A stretch of 64,000 nt of DNA. It comes from Maritalea porphyrae. Its GTDB lineage: Bacteria; Pseudomonadota; Alphaproteobacteria; Rhizobiales; Devosiaceae. The stretch covers positions 1,824,306-1,888,305 of the forward strand of contig NZ_BSNI01000002.1 in assembly GCF_030159895.1 (NCBI RefSeq). Reading direction: 5' to 3'. The notes beneath the pieces were generated by a model that worked only from the letters and a program-made list of their open reading frames with translations, made no database searches and was not told the origin of the DNA. A program made the position numbers and the translations under genes. The stretch's first letter is position 1. Each line of letters starts with the position of its first letter. Below, one piece after another: positions 18,812-27,343 of the stretch.

Positions 18812-19378
18812 TTAGAGCCAGCGCTCATGCACAACAATCGTATCACCCGGTTGCACCAAATCATCCATGCTTGCCCGCAGCGTGATGACACCTGCGGCAC
18901 TGTTGCGATAGATCGTGACAGAGTTCTTTGCTGCAACATCTGAGAAACCGCCAGCCGTGCTAATCGCCGCTCTAACGGTCATGCCAAACACATATGAGAA
19001 CTGGCCAGAACTTGCGACTTCGCCTTGAATAAAGAATGGGCGATATTGGGCAACTTCAACGGCAACATTTGGATCACGCAGATAACCGCTTGCCAGTCGG
19101 GTGGTGATTAGGGCGCTCGTTGCGCTGACTGTCTTGCCCCGAACATAAACACGGCCAACAAGTGGCATAGAAATGTAGCCTGCATCGTCAATGCCATAGC
19201 TGTTTGTCAATTGATTGTCGTTATATACGGTCACGCGGAGCACATCGCCTGTATCAAGCGCGTAAGAGGCGTTTGATTGCTCATAATTTGGTGCAACAGA
19301 GCTATGGCTGCGCGGGCCAGAGGCACAAGCAGAAACCAACAATATCGCAAACAAGACGGCGAAACGCACCAAACCCAT
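18812..19378 (-). CDS. polysaccharide export lipoprotein (Wza/ExoF-like, short form)
   Basis: 188 residues: a lipoprotein signal ending LLVSAC, the Poly_export domain (YALDTGDVLRVTVYNDNQLTNSYGIDDAGYISMPLVGRV) and one SLBB repeat (FFIQGEVASSGQFSYVFGMTVRAAISTAGG). Full Wza proteins near 380 residues have extra D3 repeats and an outer-membrane helix; this one lacks them, like the short rhizobial export proteins. It is divergent from the co-polymerase gene. Confidence 0.88.
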   Translation of the reverse strand: MGLVRFAVLFAILLVSACASGPRSHSSVAPNYEQSNASYALDTGDVLRVTVYNDNQLTNSYGIDDAGYISMPLVGRVYVRGKTVSATSALITTRLASGYLRDPNVAVEVAQYRPFFIQGEVASSGQFSYVFGMTVRAAISTAGGFSDVAAKNSVTIYRNSAAGVITLRASMDDLVQPGDTIVVHERWL

Positions 19379-19423
19379 GACTCTATACCTTTTGAGATTC
19401 GAACTCTTGGGTCTTTTATGGGG

Positions 19424-19518
19424 CGTTTATGGTTAACAATCTGGAAAAATCGCTATTGCTGATTGTTCGAAGTCTTTTTGTAAATCAAGCAATATTAACT
19501 GAATTCTTACCATAAACG
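19424..19518. promoter_or_regulatory. mirror-image promoter elements in the divergent exopolysaccharide promoter
   Basis: The 10-mer ACCATAAACG occurs on the plus strand at 19509-19518, 48-57 bases before the Wzc-like start, and on the minus strand at 19424-19433, 46-55 bases before the Wza-like start. Each copy has the same orientation and distance relative to its gene, and similarity continues downstream (C-C-A-Y-A-A). This fits a common regulator or promoter class controlling both transcription units. Confidence 0.5.
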
Positions 19519-19565
19519 GGCCACAAGGGATTCTTGAAAAGATAGGACTTCGAAGGATTCTTCAT

Positions 19566-21749
19566 ATGACCCAGAATGGGGCCAGAAGCTACGAAGACGT
19601 GCAGATCAACGTCTACAACCTGTTTGCTGCGATCATTCGTGCGCTACCACGCATCATCGTGGTAACGGCGATTCTATGCGGTCTAACCTTCGTTTCATTT
19701 TCTTTTATGACGCCAAAATATTCCGCTGAGGCCAGTATTCTCTTAGAACCGCGAAGCGATAACTTCGCCCAGTCGGCGGCCAACCGTACAAGTCAAACCA
19801 GTCAGGCATCGGTTGACGGCGCGGCAATCGCTAGTCAGATCCAGCTTTTAAAGTCTCGGGAGACGTTGCTTAAAGTTGTCGATCAGTTGGATTTGCGGTC
19901 GAACCCTGAGTTCGTGGACACTTCCGTTGGTCCACTTGATATGGTTTTCGCACTGTTTTCGATAGGCGGTGGCAGCGATACTGAGGCCGTTGCAATATCA
20001 ACGGACGAGAAAATCATCGCGAAGCTAAATAAAAATCTTGTTGCCGCACAGGCTCGAGATAGTCGCGTGATCTCAATTAAATACACATCTAGTGACGCGG
20101 AAATGGCGGCGAAAATTGCCAATGCGCTTGCAAAAGCGCTTGTTGATCGTCGGTCCGGTTTGGCAATTGAAGATACATCTGATGCAAACCGGTGGCTCAA
20201 CCAAGAAATTGAACGCTTAAGTCGCGACGTTTCAGCAGCCGAAAGCGCCGTTGCCAACTTCCGTGTGGATAATGACTTGTTCCGTTCTTCGGAAAACAAC
20301 ACGTTGATCGGACAGCAATTGTCTGATCTGTCGCGCCAAATCAGTACCGTATCAGAGCGAAAGAATGCAGCGGCAACGCGTGCCAGGCTCATACGCGACC
20401 TGTTGAGTGCTGGGCGCAGCCTTGATTCTGTTCCTGACGTTCGTCAATCACCTATGATTCAACGTATGTCAGAGCAAAAGGCGAACTTTCAGGCGTCACG
20501 CGCACAGTCTGCCGCGACGCTGCTTGATAATCATCCGACTTTGCAGGCACTTGATGCGCAAATTCGCGATATCGATCGTCAAATACAATTGGAAGGTCGT
20601 CGCATTGCAGAATCGCTAGAAACTCAGGCGAAGATCGAAGGTGAGTTGGAGAAAACACTCCGTGATGATCTTGCCCGCCTTAAACTCTCAGCATCAGGCG
20701 CTGAGCGCAGCGGCGTAACATTGGCAGAGCTTGAACGCGAAGCGACGGCTAAGCGCGATCTGCTCAATACATTCCTCGCTCGCCAGAGTGAGGCTACTGC
20801 GCGCACCAACACGGGTGCGATTTTCCCTGACGTTCGAATTATTTCTACTGCATCGGTGCCAACGAAACCTTCGTCACCAAATAAACCGTTCTTGCTGATG
20901 TTGGTGGGCGGTATTTCGATTGTCCTGCAATTGGGCATGATCATCATTGGTGAACTTGCTGCCGGAAACTTGATTACTGTGCGCCAAGAGTTGCGAGATC
21001 AAGAGGACGATGGTTTGGCTGTTCGCGAGGAGCCAATGATGGCCCCGGTCGCCGTCGAGCCAGAACACGTTGCACAGGAAGAAATTGTCCCTGAGCCAAT
21101 GCCTGCGCCGGAAGCTGTAGAAGCTGAACAAGTGTTGGAGACGAAAGCTCCGGTTGTAGTGGAGCCGGAAAAGCCCGCTTCACCAAGGGCAAACACATCA
21201 AATGAAGCGACGCTAGCGGCGTTGGTTGGGCAAATCCGTCAATCTGAAAGTGGCATTGTGTTGGTTGCCAGCGCTGAACGTGATAGGCAAGACAGTGATC
21301 TCGCCACCCAGCTGCAGCAGGAATTGAGCGGCAACGGATCAGCTACAATCTTGGTCAATGCAGGTGGCGCGGACCACATTCAAATGCAAGGCCTCACTGA
21401 TATGTGCGACGGTAGCGCGGATTTTGGTGCCGTGATCAAACAAGGTGCCAATGAACATCAATTCTTTGTACCTTGGGGCACAAAGGATCGATTGTTGTTC
21501 AATAATGAGCGTTTCACCTTGATGATCGATGCGTTGAGCGAAATTTACGACCATGTGATCATTGAATGTGGCCCATTTGGCATGCGCGCACCGCTTGCGC
21601 CATTTGTTGAAATGGATGTGCCACTGATCATTGCGGCGGGTCGCCACCAAGCAATGCGTTCTGTTGAAATTACGGATGATGCAATGGCCCTTGGTTTTGA
21701 AAACATTTCATTCGCAACAACGGCTCAAGCAAAATCAGACGTAGCGTAG
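19566..21749 (+). CDS. Wzc/ExoP-like polysaccharide co-polymerase with degenerate BY-kinase domain
   Basis: 727 residues. The Wzz domain begins after a first membrane segment at about 20-45, and a long periplasmic coiled coil follows (about 190-390, ERLSRDVSAAESAVANFRVDNDLF). A GNVR-like stretch KPSSPNKPFLLMLVGG leads to the second membrane segment at about 440. After a Pro/Glu/Val-rich cytoplasmic linker comes a domain of about 180 residues shaped like a bacterial tyrosine kinase, but its P-loop position reads VLVASAERDRQDSDLA, Walker A' reads TILVNAGGA and Walker B reads HVIIECGP. No C-terminal Tyr cluster exists. Chain-length control is likely retained, ATP-dependent autophosphorylation is not. 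Confidence 0.88.
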   Translation: MTQNGARSYEDVQINVYNLFAAIIRALPRIIVVTAILCGLTFVSFSFMTPKYSAEASILLEPRSDNFAQSAANRTSQTSQASVDGAAIASQIQLLKSRETLLKVVDQLDLRSNPEFVDTSVGPLDMVFALFSIGGGSDTEAVAISTDEKIIAKLNKNLVAAQARDSRVISIKYTSSDAEMAAKIANALAKALVDRRSGLAIEDTSDANRWLNQEIERLSRDVSAAESAVANFRVDNDLFRSSENNTLIGQQLSDLSRQISTVSERKNAAATRARLIRDLLSAGRSLDSVPDVRQSPMIQRMSEQKANFQASRAQSAATLLDNHPTLQALDAQIRDIDRQIQLEGRRIAESLETQAKIEGELEKTLRDDLARLKLSASGAERSGVTLAELEREATAKRDLLNTFLARQSEATARTNTGAIFPDVRIISTASVPTKPSSPNKPFLLMLVGGISIVLQLGMIIIGELAAGNLITVRQELRDQEDDGLAVREEPMMAPVAVEPEHVAQEEIVPEPMPAPEAVEAEQVLETKAPVVVEPEKPASPRANTSNEATLAALVGQIRQSESGIVLVASAERDRQDSDLATQLQQELSGNGSATILVNAGGADHIQMQGLTDMCDGSADFGAVIKQGANEHQFFVPWGTKDRLLFNNERFTLMIDALSEIYDHVIIECGPFGMRAPLAPFVEMDVPLIIAAGRHQAMRSVEITDDAMALGFENISFATTAQAKSDVA

Positions 21750-21762
21750 CAAGGCGGCGAAC

Positions 21763-22818
21763 GTGTCAAACCTCAAATACCGTTTGATCAATTTGGCAAT
21801 GGAAGTTTTTGCATTGCCAAATGTGGCGAAGCTCATACGAAGGTTTTCCGATTGTCGCGGCGTCATCTTCACGCTGCACCGTGTGTTGCCAGACGCGCCA
21901 GCTGCGTTTTCGCCAAACGGCATATTGCAGATCACGCCTGAGTTTTTGGAAAGCGTTATCATTGAAGCGCGTGCCAATGGCTTTGATATTGTTGACTTGG
22001 ATGAGGCGTTGGACCGGCTGGAAGCAGACGAGGCGCAAGATCCCTTTGTCGTTCTTACTTTTGATGATGGCTACAAAGACAATCTTCAATACGCCTTGCC
22101 GATTTTAAAGAAACACAATTGCCCATTCACACTGTTTATTGCGCCCAACCTGATCGAGGCAAAAGCTGAAATTTGGTGGCAGGCGCTTGAGGATATTATC
22201 CGCGAAAACAACAGCGTCGAGTTTGATTTAGGGCAGGGGACCGAATATCGCGAAACATCAACTCCTGCCAGCAAATGTGAGGTTTTCGACGAGCTTTACT
22301 GGTATATGCGAAAAAAGCCTGAAGCGGATCGATTGCGTTTGCTGCATGCATTGGCAAAGCGCTATCAATTGGACCTCACAGCGCACTGTAGAGCGTTGAT
22401 TATGGAGTGGCAGGAGCTACAAGCATTCATCGATGAGCCGCTGTGTACCATCGGTGCGCATACGATGAACCATTATGAGTTGAAAAAGCTGCCGGAAGAC
22501 CAAATGGCAGATGAGATTTCAAAATCGGTTGAAACATTGGCGGAGAAAACGGGCAAGCGGCCAACCCATTTTTCTTATCCTGTGGGGGGACCATTGTCCG
22601 CCGGTCGACGCGAATTTGCGCAAGTGAAACGGCAAGCATTGGCAAGTGGTGTGACCACACGGCCTGGCGGGCTATACGCTGAGAACGCAGAGTTTCTAGA
22701 AGCGTTGCCGCGCATCTCACTTAATGGCAATTATCAAAAGCTGCGCTTCATTGACGTGTTTCTCACAGGCGCCATTTTCACCGCTCATAGCGGCATGAAA
22801 AAGGTCAATCTTGACTAG
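21763..22818 (+). CDS. polysaccharide deacetylase family protein (NodB fold)
   Basis: 351 residues starting at GTG, 13 bases after the co-polymerase gene. NodB motif 1 is LTFDDGYKDN with the catalytic and metal aspartates; motif 2 is GAHTMNHYEL with both metal His; a later segment reads HFSYPVGGP. The absence of a signal peptide suggests a cytoplasmic or peripheral site, so it could deacetylate lipid-linked repeat units. Its end overlaps the convergent DUF2842 gene by 14 bases. Confidence 0.88.
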   Translation: MSNLKYRLINLAMEVFALPNVAKLIRRFSDCRGVIFTLHRVLPDAPAAFSPNGILQITPEFLESVIIEARANGFDIVDLDEALDRLEADEAQDPFVVLTFDDGYKDNLQYALPILKKHNCPFTLFIAPNLIEAKAEIWWQALEDIIRENNSVEFDLGQGTEYRETSTPASKCEVFDELYWYMRKKPEADRLRLLHALAKRYQLDLTAHCRALIMEWQELQAFIDEPLCTIGAHTMNHYELKKLPEDQMADEISKSVETLAEKTGKRPTHFSYPVGGPLSAGRREFAQVKRQALASGVTTRPGGLYAENAEFLEALPRISLNGNYQKLRFIDVFLTGAIFTAHSGMKKVNLD

Positions 22819-23032
22819 GCGGTAACTCATGTGGGCGGGCTGACATCCATTTGATGGCCCAAGCTGCAGGGAAAAACCAGCACGACCCAGCGACGCAAAA
22901 GTAGATCAGCAAAATGATCGCGTGCGCATCCACCAAAAATTGTTCATAGATTATGCTGGCAAGCGTTGCATAAGCAATCACGATGAACAGCAAAAGCGGA
23001 ATACCCAAAAGCTTGCGCTGACTTAAACTCAT
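22805..23032 (-). CDS. DUF2842 small membrane protein
   Basis: 75 residues with two membrane segments (LGIPLLLFIVIAYATLASIIY and ILLIYFCVAGSCWFFPAAW) ending in IKWMSARP, as in the alphaproteobacterial DUF2842 family. The start at MSLSQRKLLG is chosen because the family begins just before the first membrane segment. It is divergent from ctaA. Function unknown. Confidence 0.75.
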   Translation of the reverse strand: MSLSQRKLLGIPLLLFIVIAYATLASIIYEQFLVDAHAIILLIYFCVAGSCWFFPAAWAIKWMSARPHELPPSQD

Positions 23033-23149
23033 TTTGAACCCTATCGTTGCGCGATGCGTAATAGCAAAGTGCGTCAATGCTTTCTCTTGCGTCATTGACC
23101 ACTTGGATTTAACACAAAGCCTCGTCCAAACAAGGGTAGAAACGCACTC

Positions 23150-24202
23150 ATGTCGGTATCAGATCAGATTTCACCAGAACAATTGCAGGAAAAAAAGCTA
23201 AAGCCCGTGCGCTATTGGCTCTACTTCTTAGCCGCTTTGGTGCTGTTGATGGTCATGGTGGGCGGTGCGACCCGCCTTACGGATTCTGGCCTATCAATTA
23301 CAGAATGGAAACCGATTTCAGGAACAATCCCGCCGCTTTCAATCGATGACTGGAATGCCGAGTTTGAAGCTTACAAACAAATTCCAGAATATCAGCAAAT
23401 CAACAAAGGCATGTCCTTAGAAGAGTTTAAGGGCATATTTTGGTGGGAGTGGGGACATCGATTTCTTGGACGTGTAATCGGATTTGCGTTTCTAATTCCA
23501 TTCCTCATCTTCTTGTTTCAAAAGCGATTGGACTGGAAACTCGCGCCTGCGCTGGCAATTCTATTTTTTATGGGCGGTTTTCAAGGCTTTTTAGGGTGGT
23601 GGATGGTTTCATCGGGCCTTAGCGAACGGGTAGATGTCTCTCAATATCGACTTGCCGCACATCTCAGCGCCGCCTGTGTGCTGTTCGTTTCACTAATTTG
23701 GGTGTCACGTCGCTTGCGACCAGCTCAGGTGCTTTGGGTGCAAAAAGGCTGGCCGTTGCTCATAAGCCTTTTAGGGATTGTCGTGTTCATTCAGATCGCC
23801 GCGGGCGCTTTCGTTGCAGGACTCGACGCTGGCTTTACCTACAATACTTGGCCGCTAATGGATGGCCGGTTTATCCCACAGAATTTGGCGCTGATTGATC
23901 CGCTTTGGCTCAATTGGTTCGAAAACATCACGGCCGTGCAGTTCAACCATCGCATGATTGCCTATCTCATCGTGGCACTTACCGTGGGTCTTACCTGGCA
24001 CGCATGGAGCAAAACGCAGTTTGATGGCGTTCACGGTTGGATGGTGATTATTGCCGCTTTGACCCTTTTGCAGGTCATTTTGGGCATTTTGACACTGATT
24101 TATGTGGTTCCGATGCATTTAGCGCTGGCCCATCAGGTCACAGCATTCATTCTTGTTGGTGCAATCACTGCCTATCTATCTGATATGTCACGACAAAATT
24201 AG
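23150..24202 (+). CDS. ctaA: heme A synthase (COX15/CtaA, type 2)
   Basis: Oxidises the C8 methyl of heme O to give heme A for aa3-type oxidases. 350 residues with eight membrane helices; the family sequence GGATRLTDSGLSITEWKPISGTIPP sits in the first periplasmic loop, and heme-ligating His occur in EWGHRFLGR, LAAHLSAA, FNHRMIAY and LAHQVTAF. The cytochrome oxidase genes are not in this window. It is divergent from the DUF2842 gene. Confidence 0.95.
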   Translation: MSVSDQISPEQLQEKKLKPVRYWLYFLAALVLLMVMVGGATRLTDSGLSITEWKPISGTIPPLSIDDWNAEFEAYKQIPEYQQINKGMSLEEFKGIFWWEWGHRFLGRVIGFAFLIPFLIFLFQKRLDWKLAPALAILFFMGGFQGFLGWWMVSSGLSERVDVSQYRLAAHLSAACVLFVSLIWVSRRLRPAQVLWVQKGWPLLISLLGIVVFIQIAAGAFVAGLDAGFTYNTWPLMDGRFIPQNLALIDPLWLNWFENITAVQFNHRMIAYLIVALTVGLTWHAWSKTQFDGVHGWMVIIAALTLLQVILGILTLIYVVPMHLALAHQVTAFILVGAITAYLSDMSRQN

Positions 24203-24259
24203 CGGTATTATTATACCGTAATGATAAGTTGTTGAAATATATAGATAAAAACTTTGCGC

Positions 24260-24288
24260 TTGACGTGCTGTGTAAACTTGTCTAAATC
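24260..24288 (+). promoter_or_regulatory. putative rplM-rpsI promoter
   Basis: TTGACG at 24260-24265, then CTAAAT at 24282-24287 after a 16-base spacer, resembling the alphaproteobacterial CTTGAC / CTATAT housekeeping pattern. It lies about 70 bases before rplM. Confidence 0.5.
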
Positions 24289-24356
24289 GCACCACGAACC
24301 GACTGGAAATCGGGATATAACCCGGTTTGGTTATCCAGCAAATCAAGGATTTGGAA

Positions 24357-24821
24357 ATGAAGACGTACTCGGCAAAACCGAGCGAGATCGAGAAGAAATG
24401 GGTCTTGATCGACGCAGAAGAAATGGTGGTAGGTCGCCTTGCTTCAGTTATCGCAACTCGTTTGCGTGGCAAGCATAAGCCATCTTTCACACCACACATG
24501 GATTGTGGCGACAATGTTATCGTCATTAATGCTGACAAGGTGAAGTACACCGGCAAGAAGATGGACAACAAAATCTTCTACTGGCACACAAATCACCCAG
24601 GCGGCATTAAAGAGCGCTCAATGCGCGATCTTCTTGAAGGTCGTTTCCCTGAGCGTGTATTGGAAAAAGCCGTTGAGCGTATGATGCCAGGTGGCCCGCT
24701 AACACGTGCCCAGTTGAAAAACCTCCGTGTATACGGTGGTGCAGAACACCCTCACGAAGCCCAAAATCCAGAGACATTGGACGTGGCATCTTTCAACCCT
24801 AAAAATAAGCGGGTGAAATAA
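24357..24821 (+). CDS. rplM: 50S ribosomal protein L13
   Basis: 154 residues, normal for L13: [29 protein letters not shown] near the start, [18 protein letters not shown] and MLPxGPL-like [20 protein letters not shown]. The ATG at 24357 is preceded by AAGGA at good spacing, so the ten extra upstream codons are dropped. The stop TAA shares a base with the rpsI ATG. Confidence 0.98.
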   Translation: MKTYSAKPSEIEKKWVLIDAEEMVVGRLASVIATRLRGKHKPSFTPHMDCGDNVIVINADKVKYTGKKMDNKIFYWHTNHPGGIKERSMRDLLEGRFPERVLEKAVERMMPGGPLTRAQLKNLRVYGGAEHPHEAQNPETLDVASFNPKNKRVK

Positions 24822-25309
24822 TGGCTGAACAAGAGACCATCAACTCGCTCGAAGAATTGGGCGAAGCAGCAGTAGTTGCAAACGAAGAAGCTGCTCCAGT
24901 TTATGAGCAAAAACTTGACGCACAAGGCCGTGCATACGCAACAGGCAAGCGTAAAGACGCTGTTGCTCGCGTTTGGGTAAAGCCTGGCTCAGGTAAAATC
25001 ACAATCAACGGTCGCGAAATGCCTAAATATTTCGCACGCCCAGTGTTGCAAATGGTTGTTCAGCAACCAGTTGTTGCTGCTGACCGTAAAGATCAGTACG
25101 ACGTAGTTGCAACCGTTTCTGGCGGTGGCTTGTCTGGTCAAGCTGGTGCGGTTCGTCACGGTATTTCTAAAGCCCTTACACATTACGAGCCTGCGCTTCG
25201 TCCTGTGTTGAAAAAAGGTGGCTTCCTTACACGTGATAGCCGTGTTGTTGAACGTAAGAAATTCGGTCGCGCAAAAGCTCGTCGTTCATTCCAGTTCTCA
25301 AAGCGCTAA
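24821..25309 (+). CDS. rpsI: 30S ribosomal protein S9
   Basis: 162 residues with the conserved core [46 protein letters not shown] and the basic C-terminal tail [16 protein letters not shown] that reaches the P-site tRNA. The N-terminal 40 residues are an acidic extension common in alphaproteobacteria. Cotranscribed with rplM and followed by an intrinsic terminator. Confidence 0.98.
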   Translation: MAEQETINSLEELGEAAVVANEEAAPVYEQKLDAQGRAYATGKRKDAVARVWVKPGSGKITINGREMPKYFARPVLQMVVQQPVVAADRKDQYDVVATVSGGGLSGQAGAVRHGISKALTHYEPALRPVLKKGGFLTRDSRVVERKKFGRAKARRSFQFSKR

Positions 25310-25340
25310 ACTTTACAGCACTTTGCTTCTACAAAATTTC

Positions 25341-25369
25341 AAAGGGTCGGCGTATGCCGGCCCTTTTTT
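25341..25369 (+). terminator. intrinsic terminator of rplM-rpsI
   Basis: AAAGGGTCGGC pairs with GCCGGCCCTTT around a GTAT loop, with one G-T pair, followed by six T. Confidence 0.88.
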
Positions 25370-25452
25370 GCATCTATTGGTCCAACCTCTTATTGCAGGG
25401 GCAATCCAACGGGTGTAATCTTGGGTTCTCTTCGCATGTGTAGGAACTTCAA

Positions 25453-26352
25453 GTGCAACGCTCGCAACCTCTAAAAGCCGCCTTCTGGATGGCAGGCGCA
25501 ATGGCGTCTTTCTCGCTCATGGCCATTGCGGGGAGGGAGCTTGGCGGCCACCTAGATACATTTGAAATCATGATGTATCGCTCGTTCCTTGGCGTGGTCA
25601 TTGTGTTGGTTGCCGCAAAACTGGCTGGAACACTTGGTGACATTGGTTTCACACAGTTGAAGCTGCACTTTGTGCGCAATAGCTGCCACTTTGTTGGGCA
25701 AAACTTGTGGTTTTATGCGGTGACAATTGTCCCATTATCCCAACTGTTTGCGTTTGAGTTTTCGTCCCCGCTCTGGGTTGTCGTCCTTGCACCCATCTTC
25801 CTTGGCGAAACGCTTACGCGGACAAAAATATTTGCTGCCTTGCTGGGTTTCACGGGCATTTTGATTGTTGCGCGACCGGGCAGTGTGGCAATTGATTCTG
25901 GCATTATTGCTGCGGCGACCTGTGCGATCTTTTTTGCTGGCACCACAATGGCGACGAAAAAACTCACCGGATCACAGTCAATCACTTCGATTCTATTTTG
26001 GTTGGTCACGATGCATTCGGTCTTTGGCCTTGTTTGTGCGGGGTTTGATGGGCAAATCGTTGTGCCCCAAGGCATGGAGATCGTGTTGGTGGTTATTATT
26101 GGTGTTTGTGGCCTATTGGCGCATTTCTGCATTACCAAAGCGCTCAATTTGGCGCCCGCAACAGTGGTCACCCCACTAGAGTTTTTGCGTTTGCCACTGA
26201 TCGCATTCATCGGATTTGTGCTCTACAAAGAAGCGTTTGAGTGGCCGGTGATCCTTGGTGCTGTGTTGGTCTTGGCCGCAAATACCATCAACATCCGTGC
26301 CGAAAACATGCGCAACAAGCGCTTGTCGCCAATTCGGCAAAACGGCGCTTGA
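25453..26352 (+). CDS. DMT-superfamily (EamA) transporter
   Basis: 299 residues, ten membrane helices in two EamA repeats; the first half holds YRSFLGVVIVL and FEFSSPLWVVVLAPIFLGE, the second FWLVTMHSVFG and PLEFLRLPLIAFIGFVLYKE. It starts at GTG behind TAGGAAC. The carrier's substrate is unknown. It precedes the sdpR-like gene by 51 bases in the same direction, but a separate promoter lies between them. Confidence 0.85.
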   Translation: MQRSQPLKAAFWMAGAMASFSLMAIAGRELGGHLDTFEIMMYRSFLGVVIVLVAAKLAGTLGDIGFTQLKLHFVRNSCHFVGQNLWFYAVTIVPLSQLFAFEFSSPLWVVVLAPIFLGETLTRTKIFAALLGFTGILIVARPGSVAIDSGIIAAATCAIFFAGTTMATKKLTGSQSITSILFWLVTMHSVFGLVCAGFDGQIVVPQGMEIVLVVIIGVCGLLAHFCITKALNLAPATVVTPLEFLRLPLIAFIGFVLYKEAFEWPVILGAVLVLAANTINIRAENMRNKRLSPIRQNGA

Positions 26353-26394
26353 CTCTATTTCGATATTTATCTAATTAGATGTTATTCGAAATAG
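26349..26394 (+). promoter_or_regulatory. putative sdpR-sdpI promoter with nested palindromes
   Basis: TTGACT (26349-26354) is a candidate -35 box. CTATTTCGA (26355-26363) is inverted as TCGAAATAG (26386-26394), and between them lies the perfect palindrome ATCTAATTAGAT (26369-26380), which overlaps a candidate -10. The arrangement suits autorepression by the ArsR-type protein encoded next. Confidence 0.5.
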
Positions 26395-26403
26395 AAGGCG
26401 CGT

Positions 26404-26673
26404 ATGAATTCCGTTTTTGAAGCATTGTCGCATCCGGTGCGGCGAAAGATCGTCAAGGTCCTTAAACGGGGCCCGCAATCGGCTGGCGAATTGGCTGATA
26501 TGTTTGATCTGACCAAACCGACCATGTCGACTCATTTTGCGAAACTCAAAAAAGCTGAATTGGTGCGCACAACCCGACAGGGCAATACCATTCTCTATCA
26601 CCTAAACGCGTCTGTTTTGGAGACCGCATTGAATGACTTGCTCGATTTTGGCCAAGGAAGTAACGATGACTAG
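26404..26673 (+). CDS. ArsR/SdpR-family autorepressor
   Basis: 89-residue winged-helix protein: FEALSHPVRRKIVKVLKRGPQSAGELADMF, recognition region LTKPTMSTHFAKLKKAELVRTTRQGNTILYHLN. No metal-binding cysteines, so it is the SdpR-like autorepressor branch and not a metalloregulator. It overlaps the SdpI-like gene by eight bases, the same repressor-membrane protein pairing as Bacillus sdpRI, where SdpI serves as both immunity protein and signal receptor. Confidence 0.88.
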   Translation: MNSVFEALSHPVRRKIVKVLKRGPQSAGELADMFDLTKPTMSTHFAKLKKAELVRTTRQGNTILYHLNASVLETALNDLLDFGQGSNDD

Positions 26674-27328
26674 ACTGCTCTCACCGATCAATATTCTGCT
26701 TATACTCGCCGTTTTTGCGCTCTTCATCTATGGCATGATGACCATACCAGGCGATCAACTGGTCCCTGTGCACTGGAATATCTATGGCGAGGTCGACTAT
26801 ACAATCGCTGCTGAGTGGGCGCTTTGGATCGGTCCCTTGGAGGTGGTTGTTGCGCTTGGCGCTTTTTGGTTGGCGCGTACCAGGTTGCCAAAAGACGAGT
26901 TTGCAGCGGGGCAGGCGCTTGTAACAGTATCGGTGTCCATTGCGTTGGCTGCCGGGCTGTTTGTCCAATCGATCGTGGTGTTCGGTGCACAAGGCGCTTT
27001 GTTTGATGTGCCACAATTGGCAGCTGTCTTTATCGGTCTTGTCATGCTTATTTTAGGCAACTACTTGCCGAAATCGCAAACCAATCGGTTCGCGGGGGTC
27101 CGGTTACCTTGGACAATGAGTTCTGAAAGTGTATGGGCGCGCACACACCACTTTGCCGGCAAATGCTTCATGCTTGCAGGTCTTTTGATCGTCCTTGTTG
27201 GGCTGATCAATTTGGGTGGTCCTGCAATCTTGTTGCTGACACTTGGCTGTGTGTTTTTGGCGGTGCTTGCCACCGTGATCTACAGCTATAGCATTCGCGA
27301 AAATGCCAAAGTTGAAAAGGCGAACTGA
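26666..27328 (+). CDS. SdpI-family membrane protein (DUF1648 + SdpI)
   Basis: 220 residues with six membrane helices. DUF1648 is at the N-terminus (PVHWNIYGEVDYT), and the SdpI segment includes GNYLPKSQTNRFAGVRLPWTMSSESVWARTHHFAGK. AAGGAAG upstream sets the start at 26666, inside the end of the repressor gene. In Bacillus SdpI gives immunity to the SdpC toxin; no toxin gene is visible here, so a role in sensing envelope damage is as likely. Confidence 0.88.
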   Translation: MTRLLSPINILLILAVFALFIYGMMTIPGDQLVPVHWNIYGEVDYTIAAEWALWIGPLEVVVALGAFWLARTRLPKDEFAAGQALVTVSVSIALAAGLFVQSIVVFGAQGALFDVPQLAAVFIGLVMLILGNYLPKSQTNRFAGVRLPWTMSSESVWARTHHFAGKCFMLAGLLIVLVGLINLGGPAILLLTLGCVFLAVLATVIYSYSIRENAKVEKAN

Positions 27329-27343
27329 TCTGGGGTTGTGCCG

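Noticed and set aside
19480-19515. CtrA-type sites (TTAA-N7-TTAA) in divergent promoters, also near 52230-52260
   Set aside because: Half-sites occur, but spacing is off by one or more bases in each case examined.
25713-26210. 165-codon minus-strand frame opposite the DMT transporter
   Set aside because: Shadow frame; composition follows the antisense of hydrophobic codons.
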